This document shows, one piece after another, positions 8,357-14,182 of a stretch of DNA of 64,000 nucleotides. Below the pieces are notes generated by a model. It was not told the DNA's origin. It made no database searches and worked only from the letters and a program-made list of their open reading frames with translations. The translations under genes and the position numbers were made by a program. The stretch spans positions 4,912-68,911 of the forward strand of contig DAIRGA010000027.1 in assembly GCA_036794825.1 (NCBI GenBank), written 5' to 3'. This DNA is from RZYY01 sp036794825. GTDB lineage: Bacteria; Bacteroidota; Bacteroidia; Bacteroidales; 4484-276. Position 1 is the stretch's first letter; each line of letters begins with the position of its first letter.

Positions 8357-8663
8357 TGCCTGGAAAACTTTTGACATACCTAATTTTGAAATCAGGATGC
8401 GAATCCACAAACTCCACTGTGAAATCAGGGAAGCTGGTAACCATTTGCCATTTACCACAATCATACGGGAACGAACCGACGGTATCCACGCGAATGTCCT
8501 CAAAACTGGTAACAATTTGCACCTGGAAATCGGCAAAGCTTTCGACCACCTGCACACGACCATACAGAGGGATGCTCTTACACTTGCAATCAGCAGTAAC
8601 GGGCTTGTCGGCCTGGGTAAAGCAGGCGGCAATGGCAAACAATATTATGGAGATGAGTTTCAT
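8349..8663 (-). CDS. Secreted 7(1) septoil-knot-like protein, copy 1
   Basis: 104 residues. A signal peptide (MKLISIILFAIAACF) is followed by DCKCKSIPLYGRVQVVESFADF and five further short strands of the form h.DF.V..V (TSFEDIRV, TSFPDFTVEFV, SHPDFKIRYV) ending SFPGIN. The repeated strand pattern with three cysteines (CxC and YDCGKW) matches what I recall of the Septknot/DUF6150 family; its function is unknown. A clear paralog, with the same Cys and GKW/GEW positions, lies at 11436-11741 on the other strand. Exported cargo of the prophage island is the likely status. Confidence 0.65.
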   Translation of the reverse strand: MKLISIILFAIAACFTQADKPVTADCKCKSIPLYGRVQVVESFADFQVQIVTSFEDIRVDTVGSFPYDCGKWQMVTSFPDFTVEFVDSHPDFKIRYVKSFPGIN

Positions 8664-8673
8664 CAGCGCAAAT

Positions 8674-9151
8674 TTATGTAAATAAAATGAAACGACCTGC
8701 AGCGCATATCGTATTTGGTAATGTTGAAACCGAATCCCTCATTAATGCCAATTCATCGGTTTCGATAGCAGTAACCGGCTCTAACTTGGAAGGTGTCATT
8801 TTGAAGGCCTCTACGCTTTGCGCTGCAACCAAAGGTTTTGGCGGCTTTACGGGCATAGCCCCCTATCTCGTTCAGTTTTTGATCGGTTGCGCTGGTAATT
8901 GCTGCCAGATCGGATAATGAAGATCCCAATTCAATACCTGGCTACATTAAATTCTTAAATCCCTGCCCAAATCCTTCAACAGCCCTTTTTACAGCATTCA
9001 GTTTCAAAAACGAGGCACCAAAACTGATCGCAGATGCTTTGTGTACGTGTAATGTTTTTTGTAACTTTGTTGTCGCAACGGATATGCTATCCATAGCAGC
9101 ATTGCCGTTACTGATAAACTTAATAGTGTATGTTATGCTTTGGTCGCTCAT
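8674..9151 (-). pseudogene. Tape-measure protein remnant, frameshifted
   Basis: Reverse strand starts at ATG 9151 with MSDQSITYTIKFISNGNAAM, a typical phage tape-measure N-terminus, and hits TAG at 8943-8941. Reading on gives SLSDLAAITSATDQKLNEIGG and ARKAAKTFG, and then, after a frame change near 8830, AAQSVEAFKMTPSKLEP and a Ser/Thr-rich end. These are consecutive tape-measure segments, so one stop and one frameshift have broken a gene that should continue for several hundred more codons. Confidence 0.65.
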
Positions 9152-9177
9152 CGGTGCTTTTGATCTGCTTTGTGGGA

Positions 9178-9303
9178 ATGTTTGGTTTTGGCCTTACCAC
9201 TAATCTTTACAGTAATTTTTTGCGCATTTCAAAAAAATCAAACGACATAATTTCTCTCATTTCTGGTGTTTTGTTGGCCATCCTGGTTTTTTATGCTAGG
9301 TAG
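9178..9303 (+). CDS. Small single-span membrane ORF (41 aa)
   Basis: MFGFGLTTNLYSNFLRISKK, then a hydrophobic stretch IISLISGVLLAILVFYAR to TAG. Divergent from the tape-measure remnant. No promoter box was found close by. Could be chance in an AT-rich spacer. Confidence 0.25.
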   Translation: MFGFGLTTNLYSNFLRISKKSNDIISLISGVLLAILVFYAR

Positions 9304-9407
9304 CTATTGATTTACAATGGCCTCTTCCTTGCGTATTCAATCCAATTATTGCTATTTTTACGCTTTTCTGATCTTGCAAACTCAGGGTGTATTTTAAAAC
9401 ATTCTTC

Positions 9408-9494
9408 ATGCTGCTGTTTATCCTAACTATTTACATTACAATTGGTGTTATTTCGGCATTTACCCACCTCGGTAATGGGTTTTTAATTCGATGA
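9408..9494 (+). CDS. Micro-membrane ORF (28 aa) coupled to the next gene
   Basis: MLLFILTIYITIGVISAF followed by a short polar end; one hydrophobic span. Its TGA overlaps the next ATG as ATGA (9491-9494), a geometry seen in co-translated pairs. Confidence 0.3.
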   Translation: MLLFILTIYITIGVISAFTHLGNGFLIR

Positions 9495-9652
9495 TTTGGG
9501 CAATTCCGCTACTTCCTTTTATGATAATATACTTAATGATATTTGGCGATGAAAAGAAACGTGCAGAGGCATTTTCATTAATCATTACTCTCTTGTTGCT
9601 ATTTGTTATTATTTTTTTTATTGTAATATCAATTCAGGAACTTATAGCCTAA
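9491..9652 (+). CDS. Two-span membrane peptide (53 aa), likely cargo
   Basis: 53 residues: MIWAIPLLPFMIIYLMIF, a charged turn GDEKKRAEAFS, and a second span LIITLLLLFVIIFFIVISI. Starts within the stop of the preceding micro-ORF. Its TAA shares CTAA (9649-9652) with the stop of the convergent phage morphogenesis gene. No family recognised. Confidence 0.4.
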   Translation: MIWAIPLLPFMIIYLMIFGDEKKRAEAFSLIITLLLLFVIIFFIVISIQELIA

Positions 9653-9924
9653 TTACCCTTCGCCCCCTCTTTTCTCAGCCACTCCAGCTTCTTAATCCTT
9701 TGCGCCCACTCTTCATCACTAAGGCTGGCAGGGTTCAGCCTTTTGGCGGGCTTCCATTTGGTGAGGTTCATGTCGGTAAAGCCTTCGTCGATGAACGACT
9801 TTTTGAAGTGGTTCACGGCTTCGATGCCGGCCAGGCGCGGGGCGTCCTTTTCGATGTAACGTTTAACGGCGGCTGCCTGCTGCTTGAGGTGGCGGGTAAA
9901 CTGGGTTACTGTGAGGGTGGCCAT
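9649..9924 (-). pseudogene. Phage virion-morphogenesis protein, N-terminal part
   Basis: 91 residues beginning MATLTVTQFTRHLKQQAAAV, with the conserved HFKKSFIDEGFTD and KWKPAKR segments of Bacteroidota phage virion-morphogenesis (Mu gpG-like) proteins. Intact relatives run to roughly 150 residues or more and end in a C-terminal structural part that is absent here. Instead the chain ends EEWAQRIKKLEWLRKEG, so it is probably truncated and joined to other sequence. Confidence 0.55.
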
Positions 9925-9971
9925 GATTGTTTTAGGTTATTTTTGCTTAGAATTTAAATTGATTTTATGCA

Positions 9972-10220
9972 ATGAAAACTACACAAAACGATGTTAATCA
10001 TTACCTGCTTAGCGAGCTGGTAAGGCTGCGCGCTAAGGCGGAGGCAAATGAAGGTGTACTTCGATTTTTAATTGAACATTACTGGCCTGAGGCTGCTGAG
10101 ATGCTTTTGCAAAAAGTTCGTGTAATGGAGCGAAAACGTCTTGAGCAGTTGCTGATAGATCATCCTTTGCTGCGCGGCGATTTTGACGATTTATTTCAGC
10201 AATTAACTTCTTTGGACTGA
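9972..10220 (+). CDS. Hypothetical helical protein (82 aa) facing the MuF toxin
   Basis: 82 residues, strongly helical (LVRLRAKAEANEGVLRFLIE, MLLQKVRVMERKRLEQLL), net charge near neutral, no membrane span. A -7 box TATTTTTG at 9938-9945 precedes the ATG by 26 bases. It points toward the 3' end of the MuF-toxin gene at 10356 and is the nearest stand-alone gene to it, which makes it a weak immunity-gene candidate; opposite orientation argues against. No domain recognised. Confidence 0.45.
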   Translation: MKTTQNDVNHYLLSELVRLRAKAEANEGVLRFLIEHYWPEAAEMLLQKVRVMERKRLEQLLIDHPLLRGDFDDLFQQLTSLD

Positions 10221-10293
10221 TGGTGATGTGGTCTTTTGGTTTGTTTTTCATATTAAATTTCGTTGCTTTTGTCGAAATCGGGTTTTTTTGGTG

Positions 10294-10378
10294 TAATTTT
10301 GCGAACGATAAACGCTGGTTATGATTCGGGCGGAGATGAGAACCGCTTTGCTTGATTAACCAGCGTTTATTATTTTGT
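10294..10378 (+). ncRNA. Putative small RNA, hairpin family, delta
   Basis: TTTG (10268-10271), 22 bases, TAATTTTG (10294-10301). A perfect 14-bp stem ATAAACGCTGGTTA (10308-10321) pairs with TAACCAGCGTTTAT (10357-10370), with an inner hairpin GCGG/CCGC and a T-rich end. The right arm overlaps the last codons of the MuF toxin on the opposite strand, so the RNA is antisense to the toxin 3' end. Confidence 0.6.
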
Positions 10379-11270
10379 TTATTGCATAAATGTATTCTTT
10401 TCCATTTACAATCTCTACATTTAAGCGATATTGCTCACCTCTCCACATGAAAGAATAATAATTATAGCCCGTTACTCCCCTTGCTTTTTTCTTGATGTAT
10501 TTTGATTTTTCGGCTGTATTTATGCCTTGTTTTAATGGAGCATGGTCTAAGTATTTAGCGGACTTAACAATACTGTGTACGTGCATTGCTATATCTTTTA
10601 GATGTGGGTCTGCAAAATGATCGGCAATACCTCTTACACTTTTTCTAAAAATAGTTATCCCATTTGATTTAAAATTAGGCAATGTTAAGAAATCGCCTTT
10701 TTCGGGTACATTTGATTTTATCCAGTTTTCAATTTCTACAGTCTTTATGTTCTGGATAGTTTTGATAATAGCTTTCTCCACCTTCTCCCTCATTGCGGGT
10801 TTCACCTTGGCAATCATTGGGTGCTGGTCGGTAAACAGTACGCCGTCTTTTCCGGGGTTGTTGCGCATTACTGGCGGTGGCAGGGGTACGTCGTCGGGGG
10901 GCTGCTTTGCGAGGCTCGCAGGGTCGGGGTTGCGTACCTGCTTTACTGAGCAGCGGCAACCCCAGTCGGCGGGTGGCATCCAGGTATCCCAGAAGGGGTC
11001 GTCAACGCGTTTCACTATTCCATAGAGGCGTTTGTGCTCGTTGCGGGGTTCGCCGGCGGTGCTGGGCATGTATTCGAGGTAAGGGTAGAGGTCGCTGTCG
11101 CGGGTGATGTCCTGCCAGTTGAGGGCGGCGCGGCTGGTGCGCACGGCGTGGAGGTGCTCGGTGCGCATCCAGTTGACGTTGTACTGGGCGTTGATACCAA
11201 ATTGTTGGGATTGGAAGCAAGAGACTCCGGGTTGCTCAAACCAGATCAACATAACCATCATATAAAGCAT
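10356..11270 (-). CDS. MuF-domain head protein with BECR-nuclease-like toxin end, 5'-truncated
   Basis: 304-codon frame. Only from about residue 25 (GINAQYNVNWMRTEHLHAVR) is it homologous to the longer MuF protein at 14183-15517. The first ~24 residues read through a junction. The MuF core keeps LEYMPSTAGEPRNEHKRLYG, FWDTWMPPADWGCRCSVKQV. After a linker the C-terminal ~125 residues are unrelated to the other copy: FRKSVRGIADHFADPHLKD, YLDHAP, YNYYSFMWRGEQYRLNV and a closing strand. This H...P / YxYY / lY.I pattern resembles phage Barnase-EndoU-ColicinE5/D-RelE-like nucleases often fused to MuF proteins. In intact phages MuF is a portal-associated minor head protein, so the tail domain would be injected with the DNA. 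The nuclease call is tentative. Confidence 0.6.
   Translation of the reverse strand: MLYMMVMLIWFEQPGVSCFQSQQFGINAQYNVNWMRTEHLHAVRTSRAALNWQDITRDSDLYPYLEYMPSTAGEPRNEHKRLYGIVKRVDDPFWDTWMPPADWGCRCSVKQVRNPDPASLAKQPPDDVPLPPPVMRNNPGKDGVLFTDQHPMIAKVKPAMREKVEKAIIKTIQNIKTVEIENWIKSNVPEKGDFLTLPNFKSNGITIFRKSVRGIADHFADPHLKDIAMHVHSIVKSAKYLDHAPLKQGINTAEKSKYIKKKARGVTGYNYYSFMWRGEQYRLNVEIVNGKEYIYAINKIINAG
10813..11198 (-). repeat. 386-bp MuF core, copy 1 (identical to 14835-15220)
   Basis: Compared base by base, this stretch is identical to 14835-15220 (constant offset 4022). Similarity fades within ~60 bases on the toxin side and stops abruptly at 11198 on the other. High GC relative to the AT-rich spacers. 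Confidence 0.9.
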
Positions 11271-11278
11271 TATCCGAT

Positions 11279-11410
11279 TTAGCGCACGTTTCGCGACACG
11301 GTAACAGTGTACATTCCGGTGAGGATGGTTATCGAACTCCTCACGCTTACACTATTCACCTGAGGGAACCTGAAATTACTGATCTGTAGGTTGTATGTGA
11401 TGCGAAACAT
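11279..11410 (-). pseudogene. Phage baseplate-hub N-terminal fragment (43 aa)
   Basis: Reads MFRITYNLQISNFRFPQV, NSVSVRSSITILTGMYTV and then TAA. The NFRF..V..V.VRSS...LT pattern is that of the start of contractile-phage hub (gpD-like) proteins. A diverged copy of the same start lies at about 12200-12275, joined to DUF6046 sequence instead. Confidence 0.4.
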
Positions 11411-11435
11411 TTACTTTTATCAAAATTTTATCACC

Positions 11436-11741
11436 ATGAAATTCATTATTCTCTTCTCATTCGTGCTGCTGTTTGCACCGTCAAACCGTATTTCCAAAGA
11501 TTGCCGATGCAACCTCACCAAACTTTATGGCAGGGTAAGGTTTGTTAATGATGGCGCTGATTTCCGTATTAAATTCCTGAGCAACAACCCCGATCTGAAT
11601 ATCAAATTTGTTACACGCCCGGCCAACAAATGTGGCGAGTGGCAAATTGTCGAAGGTGGCGAGGATTTCACTGTAGCAGTAGTGGATGGAGGCGAAGCCT
11701 TTACCGTTCGATACAATGAATCAAACCCGGGGGTTAATTAA
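11436..11741 (+). CDS. Secreted 7(1) septoil-knot-like protein, copy 2
   Basis: 101 residues from ATG 11436 (an upstream in-frame ATG at 11391 would place charged residues before the signal). Signal peptide MKFIILFSFVLLFAP, then DCRCNLTKLYGRVRFV and repeated strands ADFRIKFL, DLNIKFV, EDFTVAVV, EAFTVRYN ending SNPGVN, with KCGEW in the middle. Clear paralog of 8349-8663, well diverged, on the opposite strand. Its TAA and the stop of the convergent DUF6046 fragment overlap as an 8-base palindrome TTAATTAA (11734-11741). Confidence 0.65.
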   Translation: MKFIILFSFVLLFAPSNRISKDCRCNLTKLYGRVRFVNDGADFRIKFLSNNPDLNIKFVTRPANKCGEWQIVEGGEDFTVAVVDGGEAFTVRYNESNPGVN

Positions 11742-12159
11742 CTTTTCCAGGTTCTACGGGCAAATCGATATACATTTTGATTAAAAAGAACTGTTGATTT
11801 TGAACGCCAGCCTTTTGATCCAGCTTGTAATGACGGATCACGGCGGCGGATATCTGGAACAAATCAGTAAAAGGACAGGATATTTTGACGGCACAAGGCA
11901 ACGCATAAATGGCGAGTATTTTCTTCACTTCATCCTCCGGGTATTTTGTCGGGTTCTCTTGCAAGATGGTGCCTGTTATCTCAATGTTATAATCCTCCAA
12001 TGAGTGGTATTCCTTTACACTTCCACTGCGGCCTGCTACATAAGTACGACCGATCTTTTTGTTTTGCGTTATTACCACCAGGGCGTTGACCAGCTTTATG
12101 TTTAGCGTGCTGTCGCCCTCGGCTGTCAGCGTTACATCGCTAAAAAAGGGCGTTCCCAA
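11734..12159 (-). pseudogene. DUF6046-like phage protein, N-terminus lost
   Basis: 141 codons from TTG 12159, but the frame stays open upstream to about 12258 without an ATG, giving TLVLGTPFFSDVTLTAE in phase. Features: VVITQNKKIGRTYV, GSVKEYHSLEDYNIEITG, NPTKYPEDEVKKILAIY, and a closing FFLIKMYIDLPVEPGKVN. This matches the DUF6046 family encoded in tail modules of Bacteroidota phages. The upstream part reads as a baseplate-hub start in another frame, so the gene looks like the product of a deletion. Confidence 0.5.
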
Positions 12160-12308
12160 TACCAGCGTATGTTTTGCGGCAGGATAATAGCACAGATTAC
12201 GGTGAGGTTGTTGATCGAACTCCTCACCCTCAGCCTGCTCACCTGCGTGAATTTGAAATTAACCGATATGATTAAAAGGTAATTTGTTGTTTAAGTGTTT
12301 TTTTGGAG

Positions 12309-12388
12309 TAGTGTTGCAGCCTAAACTAAACCCTTTAATCACGCACACCTTAAATCTGGTGTAAACGCATCTCAGGATTTAGTTTTTG
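12309..12388 (+). ncRNA. Putative small RNA, hairpin family, gamma-prime
   Basis: Weak -7 box TAGTGTTG (12309-12316, one mismatch), leader GCAGCC, stem ACTAAACCCT (12325-12334) with AGGATTTAGT (12374-12383; nine of ten pairs), inner hairpin ACACC/GGTGT, loop motif GTAAACGCATC shared with 6744-6879, T-run. Diverged from the gamma copies in the duplicated blocks. Confidence 0.5.
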
Positions 12389-12501
12389 TCAGGGAACGCT
12401 AAGGACAAGCATACCAGAACCGAAAATTAAAGCAGTATCGAACCAATTATGAATTGGTGTGAATCGGACCTGCTGTGAATCGGATCAGTAATAACCTTCG
12501 T

Positions 12502-12663
12502 TTAATCATTGTCTCTCCTGAACCAACGAAATGGGATAATGTTTTTTAAGCTGTCCAAGGGCCGAAAAAAAGAAAGTACCATCACAACGAAAGTAAACAA
12601 CAACCCCGCGCCAACAATAAGCAGCAGCACGATAAAGGCCGCCGAAACGATCTGTTCAATCAT
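12502..12663 (-). CDS. Small membrane protein (53 aa), second gene of a pair
   Basis: From ATG 12663: MIEQIVSAAFIVLLLIVGAG, then FTFVVMVLSFF and a basic end FRWFRRDND. One long or two short hydrophobic spans. The start overlaps the end of the upstream gene by 8 bases, implying coupled translation. No family recognised. Confidence 0.45.
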   Translation of the reverse strand: MIEQIVSAAFIVLLLIVGAGLLFTFVVMVLSFFRPLDSLKNIIPFRWFRRDND

Positions 12664-12961
12664 GGCCGGGAAGAAAAAGGATAAACACAAACTGAGCAAT
12701 TAGAAACAACACCAACATCCAAACAGTCACACTGAGTGAAGATACCATCCAGGCAACAACAACAACGCTTGTGCCGGCAAACTGGAACCAGTTTAGCGTT
12801 CTGGGCTGAACGTGCAGAGTTTCGATAAAACGACCAAATGAAAAGAAATTGAACAGCAAACCAATCAACCATCCAAAACAGAAAAAAGTAAAGAAGTAAT
12901 ATAGTAAGCGCATGACCTCAGTTGTATATGAAATTAATCTGAAAGACCTTGTCCCGGGCAT
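12656..12961 (-). CDS. Small multi-span membrane protein (101 aa), first gene of a pair
   Basis: Starts considered are ATG 12961 (MPGTRSFRLI), 5 bases after a CTTTG resembling a -7 box, or ATG 12913 (MRLLYYFFTFFCFGWLIG), which begins right at the first span. About three hydrophobic segments follow (LIGLLFNFFSF, FAGTSVVVVAWMVSSLSV, VWMLVLFLIAQFVFILFL). Lies in the prophage island; function unknown. Confidence 0.45.
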   Translation of the reverse strand: MPGTRSFRLISYTTEVMRLLYYFFTFFCFGWLIGLLFNFFSFGRFIETLHVQPRTLNWFQFAGTSVVVVAWMVSSLSVTVWMLVLFLIAQFVFILFLPGHD

Positions 12962-13078
12962 AATTGCAAAGAAAGACAGTGTATTTGATTCATCTGTTGG
13001 CAAAATTAGTAATATTCATAACAAGCTGAATTTTTAACAAGTTTTCTTCACAGAATGAAATATTAATATTCATTTGTG

Positions 13079-13151
13079 TATCTTTGCAGCCGAAAGACGT
13101 TTGAAGCGGCCACTGTATCGATAAGTAGATTCGTAACCCAAGCGTCTTTTT
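13079..13151 (+). ncRNA. Putative small RNA, hairpin family, alpha-2
   Basis: TATCTTTG (13079-13086), leader GCAGCCGAAA, stem AAGACGTTTG (13094-13103) with CAAGCGTCTT (13139-13148) including one G-U pair, then four T. Relative to alpha-1 both arms have changed yet still pair, although the inner hairpin is weaker. Confidence 0.55.
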
Positions 13152-13261
13152 CCATTAGCTGCGTTTGATAACGATGGGCAATCAATCGAAGTTATTGTTC
13201 ATTTTTTTCGCCAATCTCACCACCTCCCAAAAAGAAAAGATTGGGAGTTAGTTTTATTACA

Positions 13262-13398
13262 TAACTTTGCATCAACTCTTGTGTGTTTACGTATGCCTGT
13301 TCTGCTACTGTCATTCATGCAGGAGTTTGATTTAAGTAAACCCTGTGGTCACGCGCATCTTAATTCTGGTGTAAACGCATCGCAGGGTTTAGTTTTTA
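13262..13398 (+). ncRNA. Putative small RNA, hairpin family, gamma-2
   Basis: TAACTTTG at 13262-13269, then a sequence identical to gamma-1 through the TAAACCCTG/CAGGGTTTA stem and T-run. Confidence 0.5.
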
Positions 13399-13487
13399 CA
13401 TAAAAATATCAATGGCAGTCATGGCTTGAACTCCATTTAATAATTTTCTTGTCTCAAAATGTCGATGTGGTTTGTTGGCTTTTGTTT

Positions 13488-13566
13488 TATCTTTGCTGCC
13501 GAAACCTGTTTAAGTAAACTCTCGGACTGTAGATCCGGGAGGCCATGCTCAAACAGTTTTTTTTTT
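13488..13566 (+). ncRNA. Putative small RNA, hairpin family, beta-2
   Basis: TATCTTTG (13488-13495), same as beta-1 except one stem base (CTCAAACAG) and one extra T in the terminal run. Confidence 0.55.
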
Positions 13567-13670
13567 GCGTCCTTTATGAGGTTAATCAATACAGGCGAAT
13601 CCTGCTCTGAACCGTTGATGTTTGATTAACCTTTTTTCTTCAGCAAGTGAAATATTAATGTTAATTCATG

Positions 13671-13748
13671 TATCTTTGCAGCCTGAAAAGACATTCAGAC
13701 CGGCCACAGTTACGGTAAGTGGTACCGCATCCTGAATGTCTTTTCATT
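13671..13748 (+). ncRNA. Putative small RNA, hairpin family, alpha-3
   Basis: TATCTTTG (13671-13678), leader GCAGCCTG, perfect 13-bp stem AAAAGACATTCAG (13686-13698) with CTGAATGTCTTTT (13732-13744), inner CCAC/GTGG. Compared with alpha-1 the C-G pair in ACGTTC/GAACGT is now A-T in ACATTC/GAATGT: a compensatory change. The ~35 bases upstream are similar to those upstream of alpha-2. Confidence 0.62.
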
Positions 13749-13792
13749 TTAGTATCTTAATGTTATACAGATTGATTTGGTTATCGTAACGT

Positions 13793-13822
13793 TTTGCAGA
13801 TTGATCATTTTTATTATTTTTG
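13793..13822 (+). promoter_or_regulatory. Promoter of the 94-aa gene, near-leaderless
   Basis: TTTG (13793-13796), 18 bases, TATTTTTG (13815-13822). The ATG at 13829 is only 6 bases further, so transcription would start at or next to the start codon. Confidence 0.5.
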
Positions 13823-13828
13823 TAAATC

Positions 13829-14113
13829 ATGACAAGTAAACAAAAAGAGACGTACGAAACTTTCACTGATAAACTGTCGAATGGCATTCCGGTTTATTGG
13901 TGGTACGATTACGAGGATGCGGTTTTTCGTTCGCATTACGAAGGTGATGCTACCCGATTTTTTGTAAAATACGCATCGCATTATGGTAAGGAAATCGAGT
14001 TGTTTAAGAAAACCAGCAATGTACTTATGGATGCTTATTCCGATCTGGACAAGGTGCTGATTACAAAAGAGGATTACGAAAACTTTCCGCAGGAAGCCAA
14101 ATTTAAACAGTAA
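13829..14113 (+). CDS. Hypothetical protein (94 aa) facing the MuF-RelA/SpoT gene
   Basis: 94 residues: MTSKQKETYETFTDKLSNGI, PVYWWYDYEDAVFRSHYEGD, FFVKYASHYGKEIELFKK, ending DYENFPQEAKFKQ. Acidic, aromatic-rich, no signal or span, consistent with a small compact cytoplasmic protein. It has its own promoter and points at the 3' end of the MuF-RelA/SpoT gene, 69 bases away. As the closest free-standing gene to that toxin-like end it is the best immunity-protein candidate, but convergent orientation is atypical. Family not recognised. Confidence 0.55.
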   Translation: MTSKQKETYETFTDKLSNGIPVYWWYDYEDAVFRSHYEGDATRFFVKYASHYGKEIELFKKTSNVLMDAYSDLDKVLITKEDYENFPQEAKFKQ

Positions 14114-14182
14114 CCGCAACGGACAAGGCTGCAGCGCATGAAACAAGGCGGTGGGATGCGAGTGGTTGACCATGGTTACCTG

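Larger units (their letters stand above)
13077..13570 (+). repeat. 494-bp block, copy 2 of the direct duplication
   Basis: Second copy of 6559-7051. It carries an extra complete hairpin CTCCCAA/TTGGGAG (13225-13248) just before the gamma promoter that is slightly damaged in copy 1. Confidence 0.85.

Noticed and set aside
8330..8685. Three long frames overlapping the first septoil-knot gene
   Set aside because: Only the reverse frame 8349-8663 has a signal peptide and a paralog elsewhere in the window; the rest are shadows.
10729..11107. Arg/Pro- and Ala-rich frames opposite the MuF core
   Set aside because: GC-rich shadow frames of the MuF gene, repeated identically at 14745-15129 only because the DNA is identical.
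6561..13748. Hairpin elements as integron attC sites
   Set aside because: The arms do not carry the RYYYAAC/GTTRRRY core pair, and each element has its own promoter and T-run, which attC sites lack. No integrase gene is in the window.
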